NCBI GenBank assembly: GCA_040753915.1
Contig: JBFMDN010000009.1
Location: 1-64,000 of the forward strand
Source of the DNA: JBFMDN01 sp040753915
GTDB taxonomy: Bacteria; Desulfobacterota; Desulfomonilia; Desulfomonilales; Desulfomonilaceae
Direction: 5' to 3'
Length of the DNA: 64,000 bases
Of the stretch, positions 43,892-52,200 are shown in pieces. The notes under the pieces are model-generated. The model was given only the letters and a program-made list of their open reading frames with translations. It did no database searches and was not told the origin of the DNA. Within the stretch, counting starts at the first letter, position 1. The number at the start of each line of letters is the position of its first letter. A program made the position numbers and the translations under genes.

Positions 43892-44134
43892 TTACATCTG
43901 ATAACCTTTACAGTGCTTTCTCAAGAAATCTTTCAATCGGGATCGGACCTCCGGAGGCACCTCGTCTGAGATTCCCTGCTCGCAGATCTTGACCGTAAGC
44001 TTGAGCGACTCGAAAAGCAGGGCGCATGGCTGACAAACTTCCAGGTGGTCTTCGATGAGCCGGCACTCACGCTCTCCTATCTCTCCGTCCAAATAGTCGG
44101 AGAGTTGTTCGCAAAATTCCTTGCACGTCTTCAT
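43892..44134 (-). CDS. Zinc-containing anti-sigma factor (ZAS family)
   Basis: An 80-residue protein starting MKTCKEFCEQLSDYLDGEIG, with the zf-HC2/ZAS signature His30-x3-Cys34-x2-Cys37 (HLEVCQPC) and an additional Cys4 exactly 26 residues before the His. That spacing equals the reported Cys11-His37-Cys41-Cys44 of Streptomyces RsrA, which releases its sigma factor when the cysteines oxidise. Extra cysteines are at 8, near 51 and near 75. ATG 44134 is one base after the sigma-factor stop, so start choice is supported by coupling; the frame is open upstream. A single domain without membrane helix implies a cytosolic sensor. Confidence 0.88.
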   Translation of the reverse strand: MKTCKEFCEQLSDYLDGEIGERECRLIEDHLEVCQPCALLFESLKLTVKICEQGISDEVPPEVRSRLKDFLRKHCKGYQM

Positions 44135-44135
44135 C

Positions 44136-44738
44136 TTACTTCGAAGCTCTGCGAGCCGCAGAGGCCCCCTTTTCTTCATAGTATGAGCCGAGCGCCTCAC
44201 GAACGGCGTTGCGCGCCCGGTGCAGCCGCGACTTAACCGCGGCCACGGATATGTTCATGATTCCGGCGACCTCTTCCAGCGAAAATCCTTCTACATCTCT
44301 GAGCACGATGACGGAGCGGTAAATGACCGGCAGGCCGTCAATCGCTTCTTCGATCTTATTTTTTCCTTCCAAAGAAAGCAAAATGTCGAACGGAGTGCTC
44401 ACAAAGGCCGGGGAAGTCCCTCTGATAGCACCGTCTTCCTTGTTTCCAATCTGGTCGTCATACTCTACAATCTCGGGACGGTTCTTCCTCAGATACATCA
44501 AGGCCGCATTGGTAGCGATTCGGAAAAGCCACGTAGAAAACGACGAGTTTCCTTCGAAACCTTTCAACCCCTTATATGCACTGAGAAACGTTTCTTGCAA
44601 AAGATCTTCGGCCAACTCCTTGTCATTCACCATCTTCCTCAGGTGGCGATACACCCGGCCCTCGTATTTCTCGACCAGGCGCTCAAAGGCATCGAAGTCA
44701 CCAGAAATCACCTTATCGATCGTTTCCTGGTCGTCCAT
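44136..44738 (-). CDS. ECF sigma factor (RpoE/SigR-like)
   Basis: A 200-residue sigma-70 family ECF factor. Region 2 spans DFDAFERLVEKYEGRVYRHLRKMV..DLLQETFLSAYKGL..FSTWLFRIATN; region 4 is LPVIYRSVIVLRDVEGFSLEEVAGIMNISVAAVKSRLHRARNAVRE. The acidic linker between them carries NKEDGAIRGTSP. Its partner is the ZAS protein encoded one base downstream, and trxA-trxB complete the operon, which points to thiol-redox control. Confidence 0.94.
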   Translation of the reverse strand: MDDQETIDKVISGDFDAFERLVEKYEGRVYRHLRKMVNDKELAEDLLQETFLSAYKGLKGFEGNSSFSTWLFRIATNAALMYLRKNRPEIVEYDDQIGNKEDGAIRGTSPAFVSTPFDILLSLEGKNKIEEAIDGLPVIYRSVIVLRDVEGFSLEEVAGIMNISVAAVKSRLHRARNAVREALGSYYEEKGASAARRASK

Positions 44739-44805
44739 AGCGTCTCACATTCATAGGGATGCCCATATTGGACAGAAGATTCATATGGTAGCTCCATACT
44801 CGTAC

Positions 44806-44835
44806 TAAATAGTCTCGATCTTGTCATCGTGTCAA
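44806..44835 (-). promoter_or_regulatory. Candidate promoter of the sigma-ZAS-trx operon
   Basis: On the minus strand TTGACA (44835-44830) is followed after 18 bases by TATTTA (44811-44806), about 70 bases upstream of the sigma-factor ATG. It looks like a housekeeping promoter; no obvious ECF-type -35 was found. The remaining 44836-45066 shows no supported gene. Confidence 0.55.
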
Positions 44836-45066
44836 GGCCAAAGCCTTGGAGGTCGTCGCGGCCAGCCCCGATATCGAGCAGGCAAGAAAGATCGCAAGGC
44901 TTGACTGACTCGAGCGTCCGGCCGTCCCGAATTTTACGATTCTCAGCGGGTCGTGCGCTCGGCCCCGCGGTTCCGGGCGAATGCCGTCGAACAATTGAGA
45001 AATCTCCCGAGAAATCTGTTGCACCAAGAACGAGTGGCCTATATCATCAATCATTGAGGGAGAAAC

Positions 45067-45858
45067 ATGGAAGACAGCATACTGAGAGTTGCAGAATGCC
45101 TGGCCGGCTGTCGAAACGTAGTTGCCCTAACCGGGGCCGGCATCAGCACGGAGTCAGGCATCCCCGATTTCCGAAGCCCTGGAGGCCTTTGGACCCGGGT
45201 CGATCCCGGCGAGTTCTCCATTGACAGGTTCCTCCAGAATCCCGGTCGCTTCTGGCGACTGCACCTCAACCTAAAAGCCTCGGGAGACTTCGACCTCGCG
45301 GCAGCGGACCCGAACCCCGCACATTACGCGCTCGCCCGTCTGGAGCAGATGGGGATACTGAAGTGCATCATCACTCAGAACGTGGACAATCTCCATCAAC
45401 GGGCTGGCTCGGTTGAGGTTGTCGAGTTCCACGGGAATATGCTCCGCGCTGCTTGCTTGAAGTGCCGAGCCAAAGAGCCGATCGAGAACGTGGAATCGCG
45501 ACTGGCAGAAGACTCGGACGACGTTCCGAGATGCCAAAAATGCGACGGGGTGCTCAAACCGGACGCGGTATTCTTCGGGGAGCCGATTCCGTCAAAGGCT
45601 CTCATGATATCTGAGCTTCAGTCACAGAAGTGTGACATGCTCCTGGTGATAGGCACCTCACTCCAAGTATACCCCGCTGCCAGCATACCCGTGGCTGTCA
45701 AGGTGAAGAATCCGCCTGCCCTGGTGGTAGAGATAAATCGCGAGCCATCCGCGCTCCATGGACAGGTGACTGACCTCCTCCTCATCGGAAGCGCGAGTGA
45801 AATCCTCACCAAGATCGTGGACGCGCTGGAAGTGCTTCGCAGAGAGCGAGCCTCCTGA
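45067..45858 (+). CDS. NAD-dependent protein deacylase (sirtuin)
   Basis: A 263-residue Sir2-family enzyme that removes acyl groups from lysines using NAD+. Motifs: ALTGAGISTESGIPDFRSPGG, TQNVDNLHQRAG, the catalytic His in EFHGN, a Cys4 zinc site (CLKCRAKE and CQKCDG) and VIGTSLQVYPA. It lacks the Tyr-x-x-Arg pair typical of class III desuccinylases as far as I can see, so the acyl preference is open. It stands alone, divergent from the sigma operon. Confidence 0.93.
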   Translation: MEDSILRVAECLAGCRNVVALTGAGISTESGIPDFRSPGGLWTRVDPGEFSIDRFLQNPGRFWRLHLNLKASGDFDLAAADPNPAHYALARLEQMGILKCIITQNVDNLHQRAGSVEVVEFHGNMLRAACLKCRAKEPIENVESRLAEDSDDVPRCQKCDGVLKPDAVFFGEPIPSKALMISELQSQKCDMLLVIGTSLQVYPAASIPVAVKVKNPPALVVEINREPSALHGQVTDLLLIGSASEILTKIVDALEVLRRERAS

Positions 45859-45906
45859 GGATTCCTGTTCGTGACTGCGGCCAAGCAGCTCTAAGAGTGC
45901 GGGACT

Positions 45907-46656
45907 TCAAAAGAGCAACGATGTCTCGACAAAGAATCCAGAGCGGTTCATGTCAAGGACGTCTCTGTCTCTCTTGAGCTTCAAGTGCCAGAAGCGGTAT
46001 CCGCCATTGACTGTCCACGTCCAGAGCCGATTCAGGGGAACGTCCACCGCGGCGCTAACCTCCCAATCCCACGTTGCAAGCGATTCGTAATCCCACCAGT
46101 TTATCCGGCCCGTGAGATTGGGACGCAACGCAATGCCATCGACAATGGGATAGAATGTTCCATGTACCCCGAGGGCAGGAACGACCCGAGATTCTCTGAC
46201 GTCATAATTGAAGGTTACACCCCCCACAGTCACGTTCCTGACCTGTGTCTCGGAATTCACAATGGCCATGTCCACGTTGGCCCCAAAAAGGAACTGCGGG
46301 GTCATATAGAAGTCCAAATCATACCCCAGCCTCAAATCTCTGATGGTCTGGGAAGAATCGTTTCGGGCCTGATCGTATTGCGTGTACGGCTCATACCGCA
46401 CCCTCAGCACGTGGATGTTGTCAAAACGAAAGCTCGAGAATGCCTCCCACACGAGCCGGTCCCTCTGGATACCGAGGTTCTGGATCAGATCGAGCTTGGT
46501 CAGGTCATTTTGGACCAAATCCCCGTCAAGTACGGAGAACCACATCCGGGTACCGCTGGACATTCGAAGATAAGAGGGGATTTCCCACGCGTGAACGTTG
46601 GAGAAGAGAAGGAAGCAGAGGGCGGTGAGCCAGATTATTACAAGAAGTTTTTTCAT
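45907..46656 (-). CDS. Outer-membrane beta-barrel protein
   Basis: A 249-residue exported protein: signal peptide MKKLLVIIWLTALCFLLFSNVHA, then alternating amphipathic strands rich in Tyr, Trp and Asp-turns, ending NRSGFFVETSLLF with the terminal Phe recognised by the BAM machinery. Length fits an 8- to 10-strand barrel. The function is unknown; no porin or receptor motif is recognised. ATG 46656 begins the signal peptide. It is divergent from the metal-uptake operon with which it shares a promoter region. Confidence 0.75.
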   Translation of the reverse strand: MKKLLVIIWLTALCFLLFSNVHAWEIPSYLRMSSGTRMWFSVLDGDLVQNDLTKLDLIQNLGIQRDRLVWEAFSSFRFDNIHVLRVRYEPYTQYDQARNDSSQTIRDLRLGYDLDFYMTPQFLFGANVDMAIVNSETQVRNVTVGGVTFNYDVRESRVVPALGVHGTFYPIVDGIALRPNLTGRINWWDYESLATWDWEVSAAVDVPLNRLWTWTVNGGYRFWHLKLKRDRDVLDMNRSGFFVETSLLF

Positions 46657-46710
46657 AATGATGCCATGCTGTGGCAAATACCTTATTCTCTTCCTCGAAA
46701 ATCGATGCAA

Positions 46711-46739
46711 CTAATATAACTTATAGTCTTTTTTGTCAA
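46711..46739 (-). promoter_or_regulatory. Candidate promoter of the outer-membrane barrel gene
   Basis: Minus-strand TTGACA (46739-46734), 17-base spacer, TATTAG (46716-46711). The -35 lies within a hairpin-forming sequence, CTTTTTTGTCAAGACAAAAG, that could be an operator. Confidence 0.5.
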
Positions 46740-46761
46740 GACAAAAGAAAGCCTTCCCATC

Positions 46762-46789
46762 TTGACACAACGGTAATACATGGTATCAA
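46762..46789 (+). promoter_or_regulatory. Candidate promoter of the regulator-znuCB operon
   Basis: TTGACA (46762-46767), 16-base spacer, TATCAA (46784-46789), about 35 bases before the regulator ATG. The spacer holds a small inverted repeat ATAC-ATG-GTAT. It is only 23 bases from the divergent -35 at 46734-46739, so one bound regulator could affect both. Confidence 0.5.
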
Positions 46790-46826
46790 TATAAGTGAGC
46801 CGCTATCTCACCCGGGACGGTAATTC

Positions 46827-47129
46827 ATGAAACACCAGAGACAAGAGGTCATCACGTTCAAGGTTCCTGAATCCCTGAGGGAGGCCATGAAAGGCATCCC
46901 CAACCGATCCGAGTTCATCAGATCCGCGGTATTGGCAGCACTGGATAACGTGTGCCCTTTGTGCCGGGGCACGGGCATACTCCTGCCGAATCAAAAGACC
47001 CACTGGAACGAGTTTGCCAAGCATCATCACGTGGAGGAGTGCAGGACTTGCCATGCGGTCCATCTCGTATGCCCGAGCTCTCCGTCACACACGGACCACG
47101 AAGAGCCCACACCCTTGAGCAGCAAATGA
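46827..47129 (+). CDS. Ribbon-helix-helix regulator with Cys/His-rich tail
   Basis: A 100-residue protein. The N-terminus (EVITFKVPESLREAMKGIPNRSEFIRSAVLAAL, residues 7-39) is a CopG/Arc-like ribbon-helix-helix DNA-binding domain. The C-terminal half has a candidate metal site: CPLC (Cys43, Cys46), His68-His69-His70 and CRTC near 74, with further His and Cys. It precedes a zinc-type ABC transporter on the same strand by 25 bases, so it is a candidate metal-responsive repressor. It is not NikR (no ACT domain) and not Fur/Zur. Confidence 0.8.
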   Translation: MKHQRQEVITFKVPESLREAMKGIPNRSEFIRSAVLAALDNVCPLCRGTGILLPNQKTHWNEFAKHHHVEECRTCHAVHLVCPSSPSHTDHEEPTPLSSK

Positions 47130-47154
47130 CCTACTGGTCCTGAGAGAGGACGAT

Positions 47155-47925
47155 ATGGCGGATTCACCGGTTGTGGAATTTGAGGATGTGTCCTTCTCGT
47201 ACGACGGGTATCCTGTCCTTGAAGAAGCGACCTTCTCCGTGCGTCACGGCGAATTTGTCTCCATAGTGGGTCCCAATGGAGGGGGGAAAACAACTCTTGT
47301 CAAGCTTATGCTCGGTTTGCTTCGTCCGTCACAGGGACGTGTCAGGCTTTTTGGGGGGCCGCCTGAGGAGAACCGAAGCCGGACCGGCTATCTTCCTCAA
47401 CATGCGAGGCTCGATCCTCAGTTTCCTGCCACCGTGATGGACGTGGCACTCATGGGGCGGCTAGGTAACAGCGGATTCTTTGGCAAGTACTCGAGGCAGG
47501 ACAAACAGGCAGCCCTTGCTTCTCTGGAGCAAGTAGGTCTGAAGGACCTCAAGAGCAGGCGCTTCTCGGACCTGTCTGGAGGGCAACGACAAAGGCTGCT
47601 CATTGCGCGAGCTCTCGCGAGCGATCCGGAATTGCTCATTATGGATGAGCCGACTGCGCATCTGGATCGCGCGGTGGAAGGTGAATTCCATGAATTGCTG
47701 CGGGAATTCAACAAGCGTATGACGATCGTGGTTGTATCACACGACCTGGGATTTGTGTCTGAATTCGTGGAAAAGGTCGTCTGCGTAAAGGTACGGGTGA
47801 TGATGCATTCCACGAGCGACATAACCGGTCAGATCATCAATGACATGTACGGATCGCCCAGAAAGCTAGTGCGGCACAACAGTGGGGGCGAGACCAAGGC
47901 AATCCACCAGTGTTTCAGTTCCTGA
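47155..47925 (+). CDS. znuC: Metal ABC transporter ATPase, ZnuC/MntB type
   Basis: A 256-residue ATPase with Walker A GPNGGGKTT, the family-typical GYLPQHARLDPQFPATV, signature LSGGQRQRLLIARALAS, Walker B LLIMDEPTAHLD and SHDLGFVSEFV. It belongs to the zinc/manganese/iron importer group. The 3' end overlaps the permease start by 16 bases. No binding protein is encoded here; one must be supplied from elsewhere. Confidence 0.92.
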   Translation: MADSPVVEFEDVSFSYDGYPVLEEATFSVRHGEFVSIVGPNGGGKTTLVKLMLGLLRPSQGRVRLFGGPPEENRSRTGYLPQHARLDPQFPATVMDVALMGRLGNSGFFGKYSRQDKQAALASLEQVGLKDLKSRRFSDLSGGQRQRLLIARALASDPELLIMDEPTAHLDRAVEGEFHELLREFNKRMTIVVVSHDLGFVSEFVEKVVCVKVRVMMHSTSDITGQIINDMYGSPRKLVRHNSGGETKAIHQCFSS

Positions 47926-48758
47926 TCGACGTTCAGCAGCACAGCTTCCTGCAGTATGCGCTTGCAACGGGCCTGCTGGCCAGTATCGCATGCGGCGTGA
48001 TCGGCACCTACGTGATCGTACGCAACATTTCGTACATTGCGGGGGGGATCTCCCATACGGTTTTGGGGGGAATAGGCGCGGCGCTCTACTTCAAGACCGT
48101 TCACGGGTGGAATTGGATCAATCCGATCTACGGCGCGGTGCTCTCCGCTCTCATTGCTGCCATGATCATCGGAGTGGTGAGTCTCAAGGCCAAACAGCGC
48201 ACGGACACGGTGATAAGCGCTCTGTGGGCCGTCGGCATGGCGGGCGGCATACTGTTCATTTCTCAGACCCCCGGATATTCATCCGATTTGATGAGCTATT
48301 TGTTTGGCAACATTCTCATGGTCAATGAGTCGGACTTGTACCTCCTGACTGTTCTTGACTGCATAATCGTGCTCATCGGGCTGGGGTGCTACAATCAGTT
48401 CTTGGCGGTATGCTTCGATGACGAGTTCGCGAAAGTGCGCGGTCTCCGCGTCGATTTCTATTTTCTCCTCTTGTTGGGTCTCACGGCACTCACGATAGTT
48501 CTCCTCGTAACCGTGGTGGGGCTTGTCATGGTGATTGCGCTGCTGACCCTCCCTATAGCCATCGCTGGCCTGTTCTCCAGCACCCTTTGGCGTATGATGC
48601 TCCTCTCCGCCCTATTCAGCGCTCTCTTCACGACTGGGGGCCTCGTCATAAGCTATGTTCCCGATTATCCTCCTGGAGCCACGACAATCATACTTGCCGG
48701 GGCCACTTACCTCGTTATGGTTACAGGAACGTGGCTCTTGCACCGTCGCGAGGCGTGA
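47910..48758 (+). CDS. znuB: Metal ABC transporter permease, ZnuB/MntC type
   Basis: A 282-residue permease with about eight helices. Markers: GVIGTYVIVRNISYIAGGISHTVLGGIG, the coupling region FDDEFAKVRGLRVDFYFLL and LLVTVVGLVMVIALLTLPIAIAGL. GTG start inside the ATPase gene. Metal specificity (zinc, manganese or iron) cannot be fixed from sequence; zinc is favoured by the Cys/His-rich regulator upstream. Confidence 0.92.
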   Translation: MFQFLIDVQQHSFLQYALATGLLASIACGVIGTYVIVRNISYIAGGISHTVLGGIGAALYFKTVHGWNWINPIYGAVLSALIAAMIIGVVSLKAKQRTDTVISALWAVGMAGGILFISQTPGYSSDLMSYLFGNILMVNESDLYLLTVLDCIIVLIGLGCYNQFLAVCFDDEFAKVRGLRVDFYFLLLLGLTALTIVLLVTVVGLVMVIALLTLPIAIAGLFSSTLWRMMLLSALFSALFTTGGLVISYVPDYPPGATTIILAGATYLVMVTGTWLLHRREA

Positions 48759-48800
48759 CGCGGGTCCACCCCACGTCGCCGGATGCACACGAGCGCGCAT

Positions 48801-48883
48801 TACAGTGCAGGCTTTTAGCCTGCATTCCAGGAATTGGCAGCCTGAAAGGCTACCCTACATCGTCCGGAATGGCAGCCTGAAAG
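48801..48883. repeat. Palindromic/tandem repeat block, part 1
   Basis: Contains the palindrome GCAGGCTTTTAGCCTGC and one complete plus one partial 35-bp unit of the GGCAGCCTGAAAGGCTACCC type. The second unit stops at CCTGAAA, just where the TGTCTCAAAA element begins. Confidence 0.7.
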
Positions 48884-48887
48884 AAAC

Positions 48888-49076
48888 TGTCTCAAAACTC
48901 GGGACACACCAAACATCGTAGCACGATTGGGCGTCGATGCGTGGAAAGGCACCCTCACCCCAACCCTCTCCCAGAAGGAGAGGGAGCCGGAAGAATCCCC
49001 TCTCCCCCGCTTCGGGGGAGAGGGTTAGGGTGAGGGGGTGTGCCACGATTATCACGGACCGCCGGCTTTTGAGACA
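48888..49076. repeat. MITE-like element, TGTCTCAAAA ends (copy B)
   Basis: A 189-bp element with perfect TGTCTCAAAA / TTTTGAGACA ends, in the opposite orientation to copy A and with a single copy of the internal unit that is triplicated there. It splits the CCTGAAA / AAAAGGCTACCC repeat unit, evidence that it was inserted. The whole stretch 48759-49275 holds only repeats; no gene. Confidence 0.78.
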
Positions 49077-49082
49077 CGTTCG

Positions 49083-49250
49083 AAAAGGCTACCCTACAGA
49101 ACCGGATGCGTTGAACCCCATTGTAGTGCAGGCTTTTAGCCTGCATTCCAGGAATTGGCAGCCTGAAAGGCTACCCTACATCGTCCGGAATGGCAGCCTG
49201 AAAGGCTACCCTACATCGTCTGGAATGGCAGCCTGAAAGGCTACCCTACA
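49083..49250. repeat. Palindromic/tandem repeat block, part 2
   Basis: After the split unit, the palindrome GCAGGCTTTTAGCCTGC recurs (49128-49144), followed by two full 35-bp tandem units (49157-49191, 49192-49226) and a third partial one. The repeats are contiguous, with no unique spacers. Confidence 0.72.
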
Positions 49251-49275
49251 GGACCGGATACAAAGGAGGTAGGTA

Positions 49276-52200
49276 TCAATCCATGAATCGGACAGACACC
49301 ACAGCAGAGACGCCAGGCTCTTCCATGGTGACCCCGTAGAGCGAGTCAGCTTCTTCCATGCTTCGCTTGTTGTGCGTGATCACGAGGAACTGGGTGCGAT
49401 CCGAGATGTCTCTGAGCATTTCGTTGAATCGCACCAAATTGGCGTCGTCGAGGGGCGCGTCCACCTCGTCGAGGAGACAGAAAGGTGAGGGCCGGATCAG
49501 GAATATGGAAAAGATCAGGGCCACCGCGGTCAGAGCCTTTTCTCCTCCGGAGAGCAGGTCCATATTCTGCTTCCGCTTTCCCGGCGGTCGAGCCACGATC
49601 TCCACGCCGGTTTCCAGGAGATCCTGTTCGTCGGTGAGCTGCAGCCTTGCTTCTCCTCCCCGAAATAGGTAGGGGAAGATCTCCTGGAATTTTGTGTTGA
49701 TGCTGTCAAAGGCCTCTCTGAATCGTTCCCTCGTCGTGCGGTTGATCTTATTGATGGTGGCGTAGAGCGATTCGACCGCGCTCTTGAGGTCCGATTCCTG
49801 TTCCACGAGAAACGTCAGACGCTCCTCTGCCTGGGCGCACTCCGCTATAGCGGCCAAGTTCACTTCCCCCAGAGCCTCGATCTGAGACCTGAGGCCCTCT
49901 ATTTCCTCCTCGGAAGGGGGAGACTCCGGTGCAGACAGGGTGCGGGGATCAACGGCGTACCGCTCCACGACCTTTTCCACGATTCCTTCCAGGGATTGCT
50001 CCAGCCGGGCGGCTTCCATCTCCAACGTATGGACGGCCTCCCGAAGGCTCATGATCTCTTTTCTCGCTGCGGCAGATTCTTGCTCGAGAGATTTAACGCG
50101 CGCGGTGAGCGTCTCGCACTCGCTCTTGAGTTTCTCCGCATCGATGCCCTGGGCCTCCCGCTCCCGCATCAGCTCCTTTTCCCTCTCGCGGGTGGCTTCC
50201 AATTCTTCCGAGAGACGCTTTTCTTCGGCTACGCTTCTTTCCAGATCCTCTCGCACGAGAGCGAGACGCTTCTCCAACTGGGCGGTCAGCTCGACGGCCG
50301 ATTGATATTCCCTGTCCAGAGAGCGTTTCCGTTCCTCTAGCTGGGCAGTGCGCACTCGCAGCTCCGAGGTACGCTCGGATTCCGCGATCACCGATGCGGC
50401 GAGCTCCTCTACCTTTCTCGAGGCATCCTGTTTTTCGTTTTCCAGATCTTTCTGCTTTCGTGCGAGATTCTCCAGGGATTCCCCAACAGCTTGCAGCTCC
50501 GCGGCGAGGCCATCCTTCTCGCTGGCAAGCCTCTGCTTCTCGAGCTCCAGCACCTCGGTCTTTCGTCGTGCCGTTGCTATCTGGGCAGCGAATCGCTCCA
50601 GGTCCTTCTTTATCCTGACTTCCTGGACGGTGAGGTCCTGGGCAACGCGCTTCTGCTCGTCGATTCGGCTCCCAAGGTCTGCAGCACGGGATTCTTCGGA
50701 AACCAGGGCAGCACTCTTCTCGGCGATCGCAGCACGGATCGTCTCCATGCGTCCCCGCAGCTCTTCGATTTCTCGCCGCTTCTCGAACAATTCTTCATGG
50801 GACTCGTCGTGGCAGCCACCGGTGATTTCCCCATGCCGGGTGACCACTTCACCGTCCCGGGTGACAAGGTCAGCCACAATGCCGTTTTTCTCCCAGATTT
50901 CCACGGCATCTCGAAGATTATCCACAATGAAGCATCGGCCGAGGAGAAAGTCCCAGAGGCTGTCGCAACCATCCTGGAAACGAACGACGCTTTTGAGGCT
51001 CGTGGCGCCTTCCGGCACTTCGCCGTTTCCATCCTGGGCGCCGGGCCTCGGCCGGAGCGGAATAAGGGTGGATCTACCCTCTCCGGATTCCTTGAGATGG
51101 TCGAGCGCTCTGATCGCATCCCGGGGAGATGACACAACGAGGTGACCGAGTCTGGAGCCGAGGATGGCTGTCGCTGCCTTTTGATAATCGGCGGGCACTT
51201 CGATCAGTTCAGCCAGGGGGCCCAACAGAGCCTCAGGGATAAGGGAGTCCCGGTTCTTCATGAGAAAACGGACGCCCCGGTCATATCCATGATATTCGCG
51301 GCGGAGCTCTTCCAGTGATTCAACACGAGCGGAATCGCGTGCAAAGCGGTTGTCGAGCTCAGAAATTTCCTTCCTGAGACCCCCCATGCGCGTCTTGGCC
51401 TCTGAGAGGGCCAATGCGAGGACCTCATTCTCATGCTTGGCCAGATCACGCTGCTTCGCTGTTTCTGCGGCCTCGCCAAGCAAAGTGTCGTGCCGAGCGA
51501 CATCTGAGGAGAGCCCCGCTGAGATTTCTTCAATCTCCTTCGTGATTTTGTTCGCGGTTGCGTCGATTTCGGCCCCGCGCCTCGTCAGCCTCTCTCGACG
51601 GTTGTTCTCCTGCGCGGTCCGCTGGAGGTTCTGGAACACTGCTTCCTTCAGGGTTTCGACTCGTTTCCTGCACGCATCAAGCTCTCGCTCTTTGGCTTTG
51701 GTGCCGGTTAATGCTTCCTGGAGAGTAGCGGCGGCCGATTTCAATTCGGAGTCGAGCTCGGATTTCGATTGCTCCAGCTCCCGCTTGCGGTGAGACGCCT
51801 CCCGGCTTCTTCGGCCTGCAGCCTCTTGTTCCCTGAGACCGCGCTCCCGCCTTTCTCGTGCCTGGGCTATCTGTGCAGCATGGCGCTCGATCTTGCCCCG
51901 TGCAGAGGTAAGCTCGATGTCGGTCCTGTGGAGAGCCTCCATCACCTCCTTCAGGGCCTTTTCCGCGTCGAGAGCTGCAACGCGATCGGCCTCCAGACGG
52001 GCCTCCAGGGAAGCGAAGAGGGACTCCCGCTCAATCAGGGATCTTTTCTGAAGGTCCAACTGCTCCGATGCCACCCTGTGGCGGTGTTGAAGTTGCGCGC
52101 ACCGATAGGATTGGGTAGCGAGGTCCAGATTCCTCAGTCGCTCGCTGAGCCTGCGGTACCGTTCCGCTTTCGATGCTTGCCTTTTCAGGGAAGAATGCTG

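Noticed and set aside
44829..45054. Gene remnant upstream of the sirtuin, with a phrase recalling FlgM-type anti-sigma factors
   Set aside because: Only about 20 residues in one frame and an unrelated short stretch in another; no start, no conserved C-terminal helix, so not supportable.
49128..49250. CRISPR-like array near smc
   Set aside because: The 35-bp units are directly contiguous with no unique spacers and no cas genes nearby; they are tandem/dispersed repeats.
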